A DNA stretch of 64,000 bases from Acidobacteriota bacterium (GTDB taxonomy: Bacteria > Acidobacteriota > Terriglobia > Terriglobales > Acidobacteriaceae): contig QIAN01000015.1 in assembly GCA_003225005.1 (NCBI GenBank), positions 1-64,000 on the forward strand, given 5' to 3'. Both the position numbers and the translations under genes were made by a program. Below, piece after piece: positions 33,520 to 42,243 of the stretch. Below the pieces are notes generated by a model. That model saw nothing but the letters and a program-made list of their open reading frames with translations. It did not search any database and was not told the origin of the DNA. Numbering within the stretch: position 1 is the first letter of the stretch; every line of letters starts with the position of its first letter.

Positions 33520-35616
33520 TTAAATTGCCCACCATGTCAGGAACTGGCTCAGCCATTGGGTCAGAAAGAGCCAGTAGTTCCCGACTTTGTGCGCCGGCTT
33601 CGCGTTGGCTTCCATGGTGTGGCTGTTGTTGAAATTGTTGCGGTCGAGTTGAATCTTGTGATCAGGATCAATCTCAGCTGACATGATCTTGGCTTTCTTC
33701 TCGTACGCGAATCTCGTCCAGCGGCCCTGCCCGTCCCAGTGTTCGCGAACCATATCTCCGTTGTCGAACTTGACTTCCAGTTCTACCGGCATTACGAAAT
33801 CTTCCTTGCGGTGCAGCGAGACATAGGACTGGTACACCAGATTCTTGTCGTCTTCTTTCTTCTTTCCTTTTCTCTCTTGGTACCAGTCCACGGGATCGGA
33901 GGCGATCTTGAGCACTTCATAGTCCAGAACCGGGGATCCATAAATCGCCTGGTTGAAGTACCAGCGCAAGTCTTTGCCCGAAACTTCCTCAATCGTCTTC
34001 AGGAAATCTTCCTTAGTCGGGTGCGTGAATCGGTAACGCATGAAGTATGTGTGCAGCGCCTTTTGTATCGTGTCTTCGCCGATGATGCCTTCAAGCGTAA
34101 GCAACCCACACGCCGTTTTGCCGTATGTGATCCCGCCGTACGAATTGAAACTGTAATACTCGTAGGCCTTCTGCGCGATGGGATCCATGCCAGCCACCGA
34201 AGCGTAGGAAAGATTTTGAAGCTCACGCTCTCCAGCCGACAGACCCCACTGGTTGAGCACGGAAGTGTTTGGGCCGAAAATCGAATCCTCAACCTTAACC
34301 TGCGTGTACTCGTTGATGCCTTCGTCCATCCAAGCATCTTCAAATTCGTTGGTCGCCACCATGCCGTACCAGTATTGGTGCCCGAATTCGTGCTCGATGA
34401 CTTCTTCCGGTTCGAGCAGCAAGCCTTTCGGCGCAAACCAGCTCGTGCCGGCGGTGATGAACGTGGGATACTCCATCCCGCCCGCCGCCGAATCGGGCTC
34501 AGGATCCACCAGGGTCAAAGTCTTGTAGGGATATGGCCCGTACCAGCGCTCGAAGTGGTCCAAAGTTTCTTTTAAGATTTTCTCGTGCCGCTCAACCTGG
34601 CTCCAGTGCGCGGGCTGCATCAGGATTTGCAACTTCACTGGCCCCATCTGTCCCTGGAACACGCCATCGTCTTTGACTTTGTAGCGCGGACTGGCAGTCC
34701 AGGCGAAATCGTGGATGTCATCGCCGTGGTAAGTCACAGTCTTAGTCTTGTCGGGATTGACGACACTGCTGACTTCGACGCCGCTCGCGCCCACGACTTC
34801 ATATTGTGGCACGGTCAGCTTGACGTCATAGACGCCAAAGTCAGCGAAGAATTCCGTCATGGCATGGTACTGATGGCAATTCCACGCGTCATGCCACCAC
34901 ACGCCGACTTTGGGAAACCATTGTCCGCCCAGGACGAAATCGCGCTTCCAACCCGAGCGTGCCTGCGTCTCAGGCATTTGGTCGTGGAATGCAATTTTGA
35001 ACTGCACGTACGCCCCGGGAGCGATGGCCTTGGGTAGGTGCGCGTCGACGACAGTCTCGTCATCCTTGTTGCCATCGTCGGGCTGGATGAACTGTAGTTG
35101 CGACGTCAAATCTCCTTGCCCCACCACTTCGAAGCTCTTAATTTCTTCCGCGCCATACTGCTTGTCTTCCCACTTGTCGTAGGTAGTGTCGCGACTGCCG
35201 TCGCGCTTCGACTCGCGTACCCACGTGGATTTCGGCTGAAACGCATTCAGATAAAGGTGGAACGGAAAGTGATCGAGCGGCTGTCCGGTCAAGTTGTGAT
35301 AGGTAAGCACCTCGGTGGCGTCGATCGTATGCCTGGCGGCATCGTAGCGGGCATCCATCTCGTAATGCACAATCCGCTGCGACAGTGGTTGAGTCGAATT
35401 CATGGCCAAGGTTGTGTCAGGAATCGAAAGAGCCCCGGCGCTCCCTCGGACGGAACTTGCTTGGTTTCCTGTCTTTGCCACTTTCGCTTCGGACGCGGCT
35501 GGCGCCGGCTTCATCCCCTGAGCAGCTGACGCGGCAGTTGGGTGTCCGGTTGACAAAAATGACAGTGCCAGAACAACGCCAGCGAGCGAAGAAACATAGA
35601 CCCAGCGCATGGGCAT
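33520..35616 (-). CDS. Exported M1-family metallopeptidase
   Basis: The ATG at 35616 is preceded by GAGG and gives a signal peptide (RWVYVSSLAGVVLALSFLS). The zinc site is VIEHEFGHQYWYGMVATNEF with the distal Glu in DAWMDEGINEYT. The exopeptidase motif is replaced by AGGMEYPTF, as in M1 members of the non-classical bacterial subfamily. It differs clearly from the M1 enzyme at 18.9 kb and has a different C-terminus, ending in a hydrophobic tryptophan-rich stretch (WLFLTQWLSQFLTWW). It is expected to act in the periplasm or outside the cell on peptides. Confidence 0.88.
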   Translation of the reverse strand: MPMRWVYVSSLAGVVLALSFLSTGHPTAASAAQGMKPAPAASEAKVAKTGNQASSVRGSAGALSIPDTTLAMNSTQPLSQRIVHYEMDARYDAARHTIDATEVLTYHNLTGQPLDHFPFHLYLNAFQPKSTWVRESKRDGSRDTTYDKWEDKQYGAEEIKSFEVVGQGDLTSQLQFIQPDDGNKDDETVVDAHLPKAIAPGAYVQFKIAFHDQMPETQARSGWKRDFVLGGQWFPKVGVWWHDAWNCHQYHAMTEFFADFGVYDVKLTVPQYEVVGASGVEVSSVVNPDKTKTVTYHGDDIHDFAWTASPRYKVKDDGVFQGQMGPVKLQILMQPAHWSQVERHEKILKETLDHFERWYGPYPYKTLTLVDPEPDSAAGGMEYPTFITAGTSWFAPKGLLLEPEEVIEHEFGHQYWYGMVATNEFEDAWMDEGINEYTQVKVEDSIFGPNTSVLNQWGLSAGERELQNLSYASVAGMDPIAQKAYEYYSFNSYGGITYGKTACGLLTLEGIIGEDTIQKALHTYFMRYRFTHPTKEDFLKTIEEVSGKDLRWYFNQAIYGSPVLDYEVLKIASDPVDWYQERKGKKKEDDKNLVYQSYVSLHRKEDFVMPVELEVKFDNGDMVREHWDGQGRWTRFAYEKKAKIMSAEIDPDHKIQLDRNNFNNSHTMEANAKPAHKVGNYWLFLTQWLSQFLTWWAI

Positions 35617-35869
35617 ATCAAGAACCTCGGCTACTCTGTTGCGGATACGAATCATACGCCAGAGATGGAAATGCCGTCACTCCGCCCAAAAGAACTATGG
35701 TGCCGCTCTGGTTGGCCGAAACTCTCGACACCATTTCTTGACCTGCCAATCATTTCACGCCACTCGGCACCAACCGCGGTTTACGAAGGACTTTTGGCTC
35801 GTCTCCTCCGGTCGGCTCCTTGCGGTAAATCGTCTCATGAGTCTCCCCCGTTGCAAGTGATCCGACCTG

Positions 35870-35907
35870 GCCTGTGACGCGCCTGTGACCGCCTGTGAGC
35901 CTGTGAC
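35870..35907. repeat. Four copies of GCCTGTGA
   Basis: GCCTGTGA occurs four times with spacers of a few bases, just upstream of pepA. It may be a slippage product; a regulatory role is unsupported. Confidence 0.6.
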
Positions 35908-35976
35908 TTGGCCTCTTGCCTAATTCCCCGTTCGCCGACGATACTAGAGTGTTTCCTGACACCTTCACACATACTT

Positions 35977-37494
35977 ATGAAAACCACGCTCTCGTCTGCT
36001 GCGCCCGCCGAACTCGCAACCGAAGCCCTAGTCGCGGTTGTGCTGGACTACTGCGATTCCTCGCAAACCGCCAAGAGCAAAAGCTCGCAAGAAAAGCAGC
36101 AACTGAAAGTTGAAACCAGTGACGCCGCCGTGCAGGCCGCAGCTGCGGATTTGCTGTCCAGTGGTGAAGTCACTTGCAAGCCGTTTGAAATCAACCTGCT
36201 GCATAAGCCCGCTCAACTAAAAGCCAAGCGCCTTTTGCTGGTTAGCGGCGGCGTGGCCAAAAAGTTCACGAGCTACGATCTGCGACGTGTTGCCGGGGCT
36301 GCGGCACGGGCGCTGAAAGCGCGCGGCGTGCGCAGCTTTGCTTTCGTCGCCCCGTCCGGAATCGGCGGCGAGGAAGCAGTGAAGGCGATTGTTGAGGGAA
36401 CATGCGTCGGCAACTTCGATCCTGACTATTACAAAAGCGACCGCAAGGATCAGAAGATTGAAGCCGTTACGGTCATTGCCTCGGGTGACAAATCCTCGTT
36501 GCAGAAGGCCCTGGACGAAGCTCAAATTATCGGCGAGTCGCAGAATTTCACACGCGACCTGGTAAACGAACCTTCGAATCGCATGACACCTACCATGCTG
36601 GGCGAACGCGCCAAGACAATGGCACAGGAAGTAGGTTTGAAATGTGAAGTTTACGGCGCAGACAAGATCAAAGAATTGAAGATGGGGGCCTTCTGGAGCG
36701 TCGCGCAAGGTTCCGATGAGCCGCCTGCCCTCATCGTGATGAAATACGAACCAGCCGGTGCGCCAGAAAAACCTGTGCTTGGCCTCGTGGGCAAAGGCAT
36801 CACGTTCGACACCGGCGGCATTTCGATCAAGCCAGCCGACGGCATGGAGAAGATGAAGTACGACATGGCCGGCGGCGCCACCATGATCGGGGCCATGCGC
36901 GCCATCGCAATGCTTAAACCAAAGGTTAAAGTCACAGCCATTATCTGCGCTACGGAAAACATGCCATCCGGCAAAGCACAAAAGCCGGGCGACGTTCAGA
37001 TTGCCATGTCTGGCAAGTCCATCGAGATCATTAATACCGATGCTGAAGGGCGCCTGGTGCTGGCTGACGGACTCTGCTACGCGCGGCAACTCGGCTGCAC
37101 GCATCTGGTCGACGCGGCCACGCTAACCGGCGCGGTGGTGGTGGCACTGGGCTACGCGAATGCTGGCGTTTTTGCCAACGATGACGCCATGTACGAGCGC
37201 CTCGAAAAAGCGCAGGCGAAAGCCGGGGAAAAAATGTGGCGGCTTCCGCTTGATGACGAATATAAGGAGAACATTCGCTCTAATATCGCGGACATGGTCA
37301 ACTCCGGGGGGCGCTGGGGCGGCGCCATTAACGCAGCCATGTTCCTGAAGGAGTTTGCCGAAGATACTCCGTGGATCCATCTCGACATCGCGGGTACGGC
37401 CTGGATGGAAGAGCAGAAACCTTGGATCGCGAAAGGGCCGTCGGGAATTGCTCTGCGGAGTTTGGTGGAGTTTGTGAAGAGCTTCGCGAGCTAG
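35977..37494 (+). CDS. pepA: Leucyl aminopeptidase (M17)
   Basis: The cytosolic M17 aminopeptidase releases N-terminal leucine and other residues. The signature NTDAEGRLVLADGL is present, with the metal ligands in GKGITFDTGGISIKP and DMAGGATMIG. I chose the ATG at 35977 (MKTTLSSAAPAEL); an upstream extension has no support. The 505-residue length is normal. It is the third peptidase in the window, which suggests peptide use as a nutrient. Some PepA proteins also bind DNA; this cannot be judged here. Confidence 0.93.
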   Translation: MKTTLSSAAPAELATEALVAVVLDYCDSSQTAKSKSSQEKQQLKVETSDAAVQAAAADLLSSGEVTCKPFEINLLHKPAQLKAKRLLLVSGGVAKKFTSYDLRRVAGAAARALKARGVRSFAFVAPSGIGGEEAVKAIVEGTCVGNFDPDYYKSDRKDQKIEAVTVIASGDKSSLQKALDEAQIIGESQNFTRDLVNEPSNRMTPTMLGERAKTMAQEVGLKCEVYGADKIKELKMGAFWSVAQGSDEPPALIVMKYEPAGAPEKPVLGLVGKGITFDTGGISIKPADGMEKMKYDMAGGATMIGAMRAIAMLKPKVKVTAIICATENMPSGKAQKPGDVQIAMSGKSIEIINTDAEGRLVLADGLCYARQLGCTHLVDAATLTGAVVVALGYANAGVFANDDAMYERLEKAQAKAGEKMWRLPLDDEYKENIRSNIADMVNSGGRWGGAINAAMFLKEFAEDTPWIHLDIAGTAWMEEQKPWIAKGPSGIALRSLVEFVKSFAS

Positions 37495-37508
37495 GTGTTG
37501 GAAAAAAC

Positions 37509-37541
37509 TTAATCGCAGAGAACGCGAAGGAAATCGCGTGG
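37509..37541. repeat. Copy of the CGCAGAGAACGC-type dispersed repeat
   Basis: AATCGCAGAGAACGCGAAGG lies in the 48-base convergent gap between pepA and the prenyl synthase. It is the cleanest intergenic match to the theme. Confidence 0.6.
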
Positions 37542-37542
37542 C

Positions 37543-38532
37543 TCATTTCTCACGTGCCACGACAAAGTCAGGAGCCCACAACAGCGCCCGCTTGTTCTCC
37601 GAGTCCGGGAAATGGCAGATCGCCCTTCGGGCAGCCTCGGCATACTGGGTCGCGTGGTTGGTGGCTGCCTCCAGCGATCCGTATCGCTGGAGGATATCGA
37701 GTATTTGCGCGTGGGTTACGCCGTTGAATCCGCGGTCGCGGAGAATCGTCTCAATCTTTCCGCGCTCCTGAGGCGTGCAACGCTCGAGCGCGTGGATGAC
37801 CGCCATGGTCACTTTTCCCTCACGCAGATCGCTGGCCACGGGCTTTCCGAGAATGCCTTCCGACGCTGTCAGATCGAGCACATCGTCGACGATCTGGAAT
37901 GCCATGCCGAGATCGCGTCCATATCGCCCAAGCGCGTCTTCCTGTTCCGGCGTTGCCCCGCCAAGAATCGCGCCCATCCGCATGCAGACGGAAAACAAAC
38001 ACGCGGTCTTGCGGTAGATGAGATCGAAGTGCTCGTCGAGTGTGATGAGCTTGCCCAGCTTCTCCATTTGCAGGAGCTCGCCCTCGACCATCTGCTGCGT
38101 GAGCTCGATCAGGGTGTCGAGGATCCTGAAATTCCGCTCCTGCACCGCGACCTTGAATGCCTGCATGTAGAGCCAGTCGCCCGCCAGCACACACTTCGAA
38201 TTGCCCCACTGGGTGTTGGCTGCGGGCCGGCCGCGTCGAGTGCGCGCCTCGTCAATGATGTCGTCATGAACCAGCGTCGCAGTGTGGATGATCTCTACCA
38301 CCGCCCCCAAGCGCACCGCACCTCGCCCCTGATAGTCGAACAGTTTGGCCGAAAGCAGCAGTAATGCGGGACGAATTCGCTTGCCCCCGCCTGCACGCAG
38401 ATACTCGCCGATTTCAGTAATGGCCTGGACGTTCGAGACGGTATCGCGCCCAAACTCGCGCTCGATCGCTGCGAGATCATCACGCAGCAACTCGAAAACT
38501 TCTTTACCGTGAATGGTGGCTGGAGCGCTCAA
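37543..38532 (-). CDS. Long-chain polyprenyl diphosphate synthase
   Basis: The two aspartate-rich motifs of trans-prenyltransferases are present: LVHDDIIDEARTRRG (DDxxD, first) and FQIVDDVLDLTASE (second), with GGGKRIRPALLLLSA upstream. It condenses isopentenyl diphosphate onto allylic substrates to make the quinone side chain (octaprenyl or similar). Chain length cannot be read with certainty. The start given is a TTG with a weak site. It is convergent with pepA. Confidence 0.88.
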   Translation of the reverse strand: MSAPATIHGKEVFELLRDDLAAIEREFGRDTVSNVQAITEIGEYLRAGGGKRIRPALLLLSAKLFDYQGRGAVRLGAVVEIIHTATLVHDDIIDEARTRRGRPAANTQWGNSKCVLAGDWLYMQAFKVAVQERNFRILDTLIELTQQMVEGELLQMEKLGKLITLDEHFDLIYRKTACLFSVCMRMGAILGGATPEQEDALGRYGRDLGMAFQIVDDVLDLTASEGILGKPVASDLREGKVTMAVIHALERCTPQERGKIETILRDRGFNGVTHAQILDILQRYGSLEAATNHATQYAEAARRAICHFPDSENKRALLWAPDFVVAREK

Positions 38533-38557
38533 TCCGGTCTCAGGTTGCCGTATGTTG

Positions 38558-38595
38558 TTTTCTGCGACATTTCTCTGCGTACTCTGCGATCTAAG
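38558..38595. repeat. Copy of the CGCAGAGAACGC-type dispersed repeat (reverse)
   Basis: TTTTCTGCGACATTTCTCTG followed by CGTACTCTGCGATC sits between yajQ and the prenyl synthase gene, in the opposite orientation to the copy at 37.5 kb. Confidence 0.55.
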
Positions 38596-38601
38596 ATTTT
38601 G

Positions 38602-39099
38602 TCAGTTCGTTCTGTAATTGGTGAATTCGAAGTCAATCCCAAAGTCTTGCTGCTTCAGCAAGGCAATGACTTCCTGCAGCGTGTCGCGATCTTTGCCGCT
38701 GATCCGCACCAGATCGCCCTGGATCGAAGCCTGCGCCTTTTTCTTAGAATCTTTCACCAGTTTCACGATGGCGCGCGCCTTCTCGATCGGGATGCCTTGC
38801 TGCAGCGTGATCTTCTGCTTGGCGGTCGCCCCGGCCGCCGACTCTATGGGACCGTAGGTCAATCCCTTGAGCGACACTCCGCGCTTCACCAGCTTCTGCT
38901 GGAGTACGTCATTCACCGCCTTCAGCTTGTACTCGTCCGCCGAATGCAGAATAATGGCGTCCTTGCCTTCGAGTTCGATCGATGACTTTGAGTCCTTCAA
39001 GTCGAAGCGCGTGTGGATCTCCTTCAGCGCCTGCTGGATCGCATTCGACGCCTCCGCCAAGTCGATCTTGCTTACGATGTCGAAACTGTTGTCGGGCAT
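38602..39099 (-). CDS. yajQ: YajQ-family nucleotide-binding protein
   Basis: The 165-residue protein has the full family pattern: SFDIVSKIDLAEASNAIQQA, TRFDLKDSKSSIELEGKDAI, ILHSADEYKL, GVSLKGLTYGPIESAAGATA, and the C-terminal QGDLVRISGKDRDTLQEVIA and DFGIDFEFTNYR. YajQ proteins bind c-di-GMP in Xanthomonas and act as transcription co-factors; in other bacteria they bind nucleic acid. It is cytoplasmic. It lies upstream of the prenyl synthase on the same strand. Confidence 0.93.
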   Translation of the reverse strand: MPDNSFDIVSKIDLAEASNAIQQALKEIHTRFDLKDSKSSIELEGKDAIILHSADEYKLKAVNDVLQQKLVKRGVSLKGLTYGPIESAAGATAKQKITLQQGIPIEKARAIVKLVKDSKKKAQASIQGDLVRISGKDRDTLQEVIALLKQQDFGIDFEFTNYRTN

Positions 39100-39189
39100 A
39101 GCCTGCGAATCTTTCTGAAGATGAAACCTAGATATATTGGATGAAATATAACCATTGAGGGTATCAGAAGAAACAGCCCGGCGGCAGGA

Positions 39190-40014
39190 TTAGCGCCCTT
39201 GAATTTTGTTTTCAACCGTTTCGGAGATTTTGAAGAAATTGTAGAAATTCCTTGAGGTCTGCTCGCCCATCTTTTCCATGCTCAGCCCGAGCAATTCGCC
39301 GAGTTTGCGCGCTGTTTCCTTGACGAACGCCGGCTCGTTCCGCTTCCCACGATTGGGCACGGGTGCGAGAAATGGGGAATCGGTCTCGATCAGCATGCGA
39401 TCCAGTGGGACCTCGAGGGCAGCGTCGCGAATCTGCTGTGCCTTGGGAAACGTGACATTGCCCGCGAAAGAAATCATGAATCCCATGTCGAGAGCACGCT
39501 TTGCTTGTGGCCCGACTCCCGTAAAGCAATGCAGGATTCCGCCCAAGCCGCTGCTCGCCCAGTGCTGCTGGATCAGGTCGAGACAATCTTCCCACCCGTT
39601 GTCGCTGCCTTCCGAGGGTCTGCAATGGATTACGACAGGCAGCTTGGCGGCACGCGCCAGTTCCATCTGCTTCATGAAGACTTGCTTCTGAATTTCGCGC
39701 GGCGAATGGTCGTAGTAGTAGTCGAGCCCGATTTCGCCCCAGGCAATTACCTTGGGATGCTTGGCGAGTTGTTCTAACTGCACGAAATCCGTATCGCCGG
39801 CCAACTTCGCTTCGTGAGGATGAATGCCGATGGTCGCGTGGATGAACTCATATTTGTCGGCCAACTGAATCCCGCAGTCGAGCGAACCTGGACCCGTACC
39901 GCTACCGATCGCGACAATAGTCTGGATGCCAGCTTCCCGCGCCCGGGCGATTACTTGTTCGCGGTCGGCATCAAACTGCTCCATCTCGAGATGTGCGTGG
40001 GAATCTACAAACAT
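39190..40014 (-). CDS. TatD-family metal-dependent hydrolase
   Basis: The ATG at 40014 gives the usual N-terminus FVDSHAHLEM with the first metal-binding HxH. Other family blocks are ATIGIHPHEAK, IAWGEIGLDYYYDHSP, PVVIHCRP, LGGILHCFTG and RMLIETDSPFLAPVPNRGKR. TatD enzymes are DNases, often called YcfH-like, and may also act on D-aminoacyl-tRNA or in DNA repair. An upstream TTG at 40056 has no ribosome binding site. The gene follows metG, as is common in many bacteria. Confidence 0.92.
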   Translation of the reverse strand: MFVDSHAHLEMEQFDADREQVIARAREAGIQTIVAIGSGTGPGSLDCGIQLADKYEFIHATIGIHPHEAKLAGDTDFVQLEQLAKHPKVIAWGEIGLDYYYDHSPREIQKQVFMKQMELARAAKLPVVIHCRPSEGSDNGWEDCLDLIQQHWASSGLGGILHCFTGVGPQAKRALDMGFMISFAGNVTFPKAQQIRDAALEVPLDRMLIETDSPFLAPVPNRGKRNEPAFVKETARKLGELLGLSMEKMGEQTSRNFYNFFKISETVENKIQGR

Positions 40015-40077
40015 GGAGTCGGTCGTTGGTCGGAAGTTTTTCTCGCCACGGATCAACCGCCGCCGGTGTCACATGGT

Positions 40078-42120
40078 CTACTTCAGCCTCGTCCCCACCG
40101 GCACATCCTCCAAGAAGCCGGCAAGAATAGCTTTTCCCCCTTCCGGAGATGCGGCCACGATCATCCCATTGGATTCCAGCCCGCGCAATTTGCGCGGCGC
40201 AAGATTGGCGACGATCACCACTTTGCGTCCAATCAAACTCTCAGGCGTATACGATTCTGCGATGCCGGCCACGACCTGCCGCACCTCCGTACCGAGATCA
40301 ACTTCGAGACGTAACAGTTTGTCTGCCTTCGGCACTCTCTCGGCGATCTTCACCTGGCCCACGCGCAGCTCTACCTTGGCAAAATCATCGATGGAAATCT
40401 TGCCGTCCGCAGCCATAGAAGACGGCGCAGGAACAGCCAATGTTGAGGGTTGCGCCGTCGTTTGCGGCTGCAACACCTCCCGCTGCACCGCCTGGGTTGC
40501 CACGGGTTCCTTGGCCACCAGCGTCGGTGCGCTTCGCTGCTGCTCTTCCATCTTCTGCATCCTTTCAATCGCGCTCTTATCCGCGCGCGGGAAAACCGGT
40601 TGCACTTCGCCCAGCTTCGTACCTAAACGCAGTTGTCCCCAAGCCAACTCATGGAGCGCCACTTTCTTAATGTCGCCCAGCCCAAGCTGCGCCCAAATTT
40701 TCGTTGTCGCATCGGGAATCACGGGATGCGCCAGAGCGGTCACGATACGCAAGGCCTCCGCAGCGGTATAGAGCACCGTCGCTAATCGCGCTCTGCTTCC
40801 GTCATCCTGCTTCTCGCCCAGCGACCAGGGCTCGTTCTCCACAATGTACTTGTCCACGGCTCCTGCTAATCCCCACGCCGTTTCCAGCGCCCGCGAGAAC
40901 TGAAATTGGTCAAACAGTGCCCCGAATTCCACGATCGTCTTACGGGCTGTGGCGACGACGGCGTCATCAGCCCCGGTACGCCACGCCGCATGCGAGGGAT
41001 AAGGCACCTCGCCTTTGAAATAGCGCGTGATCATGGTCAGCGTGCGGCTGGCCAGATTGCCCAATCCGTTCGCCAGGTCGGAGTTGTAACGCTGCACCAG
41101 CGCGTCGAACGAGAACGATCCGTCCTGCCCGAAAACAATCTCGCGCAGCAGGAAGTAGCGCAGCGCATCCGCGCCCAACACGTCCAGAATGGTCTCGGTG
41201 CGCACGATGTTGCCGCGCGACTTCGACATCTTGTCTTCTTCAAACAAGAGCCAGCCGTGGGCTACGATCCCCTTAGGCACAGCGAGGCCGGCAGCCAGAA
41301 GAAACGCTGGCCAGTACACGCAATGGAAGCGGACGATCTCTTTGCCGATCATCTGCACGTCTGCGGGCCAGTATTTCTCGAAGGCCTCCTGCGCGCCCTG
41401 GTGGGACGAGCCAAATCCGATGGCCGTGATGTAATTAGCTAGCGCGTCCAGCCACACGTAGATCACATGCTTGGGATCGTCAGGTACCGGAATACCCCAC
41501 GAAAAAGTCGATCGGCTGATAGAGAGATCGCGCAATCCGCTACGCACAAACGAAATCACCTCATTGCGCCGCGTTTCAGGACGGATGAACTCTGGGTTCG
41601 CATAAAGTTTGAGCAGTTGATCTTGAAACGCCGACAGCTTGAAGAAATAATTCTCTTCCTGTACGGTCTCGGTCGGCCGTCCGCAGTTCGGACAGGGAGC
41701 GCCCGGCTCCCCACTATCGACATAGAGCTCGTCGGACACGCAATACTGTCCGGTGTAAGTGCCTTTGTAGATATGACCGTTGTCGCGAATGCGGCGAAAC
41801 AATTCCTGCACGCGCTTCTTATGCCGGTCTTCTGTGGTGCGGATGAAGTCGTCGTACGAGATACCCATCCGCTGCCACAATTTACGGAATTCCGCGGAGA
41901 TCTCGTCCGCATACTGCTGTGGAGTTTTGCCGGCGGCCTGTGCCGCCCGCTCGATCTTCTGCCCGTGTTCGTCTGTGCCGGTGAGAAAAAACGTATCCGC
42001 GCCCAACATACGCTGCCGCCGCGCAATGGTGTCACAGGCAATCGTTGTGTAGGCATGTCCTATGTGCGGACGAGCGTTCACGTAGTAAATCGGCGTCGTA
42101 ATGTAGAACTTCCTGCTCAT
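40078..42120 (-). CDS. metG: Methionyl-tRNA synthetase with C-terminal tRNA-binding domain
   Basis: AAGGAACAG precedes the ATG at 42120. The class I signature is YYVNARPHIGHAYTT (HIGH), the zinc knob has one CPNC pair, and KMSKSRGN is present. After the anticodon-binding helices, an Ala/Pro/Thr-rich linker leads to a Trbp111-type OB domain (DDFAKVELRVGQVKIAERVP, LRGLESNGMIVAAS). The 680-residue length fits the fused form. It charges both initiator and elongator tRNA-Met. It forms a pair with the tatD gene downstream. Confidence 0.95.
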   Translation of the reverse strand: MSRKFYITTPIYYVNARPHIGHAYTTIACDTIARRQRMLGADTFFLTGTDEHGQKIERAAQAAGKTPQQYADEISAEFRKLWQRMGISYDDFIRTTEDRHKKRVQELFRRIRDNGHIYKGTYTGQYCVSDELYVDSGEPGAPCPNCGRPTETVQEENYFFKLSAFQDQLLKLYANPEFIRPETRRNEVISFVRSGLRDLSISRSTFSWGIPVPDDPKHVIYVWLDALANYITAIGFGSSHQGAQEAFEKYWPADVQMIGKEIVRFHCVYWPAFLLAAGLAVPKGIVAHGWLLFEEDKMSKSRGNIVRTETILDVLGADALRYFLLREIVFGQDGSFSFDALVQRYNSDLANGLGNLASRTLTMITRYFKGEVPYPSHAAWRTGADDAVVATARKTIVEFGALFDQFQFSRALETAWGLAGAVDKYIVENEPWSLGEKQDDGSRARLATVLYTAAEALRIVTALAHPVIPDATTKIWAQLGLGDIKKVALHELAWGQLRLGTKLGEVQPVFPRADKSAIERMQKMEEQQRSAPTLVAKEPVATQAVQREVLQPQTTAQPSTLAVPAPSSMAADGKISIDDFAKVELRVGQVKIAERVPKADKLLRLEVDLGTEVRQVVAGIAESYTPESLIGRKVVIVANLAPRKLRGLESNGMIVAASPEGGKAILAGFLEDVPVGTRLK

Positions 42121-42174
42121 TCTGTTCCTTCCGCGCAGCTCACTCCCGTTCCAACTATTCCACAATAAGCTTTC

Positions 42175-42215
42175 TCCGCGGCCCTCGCTGGCCTTCTCAG
42201 AGTACTTTGCGATTC
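42175..42215. repeat. Degenerate copy of the dispersed CTCTGCG-type repeat
   Basis: TTCTCCGCGGCCCTCGCTGG, then CCTTCTCAGAGTACTTTGCG, lies between metG and larC. It is more eroded than the others. Confidence 0.4.
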
Positions 42216-42243
42216 CAGATTCTTGTCGCCGATCTGTCTGAGA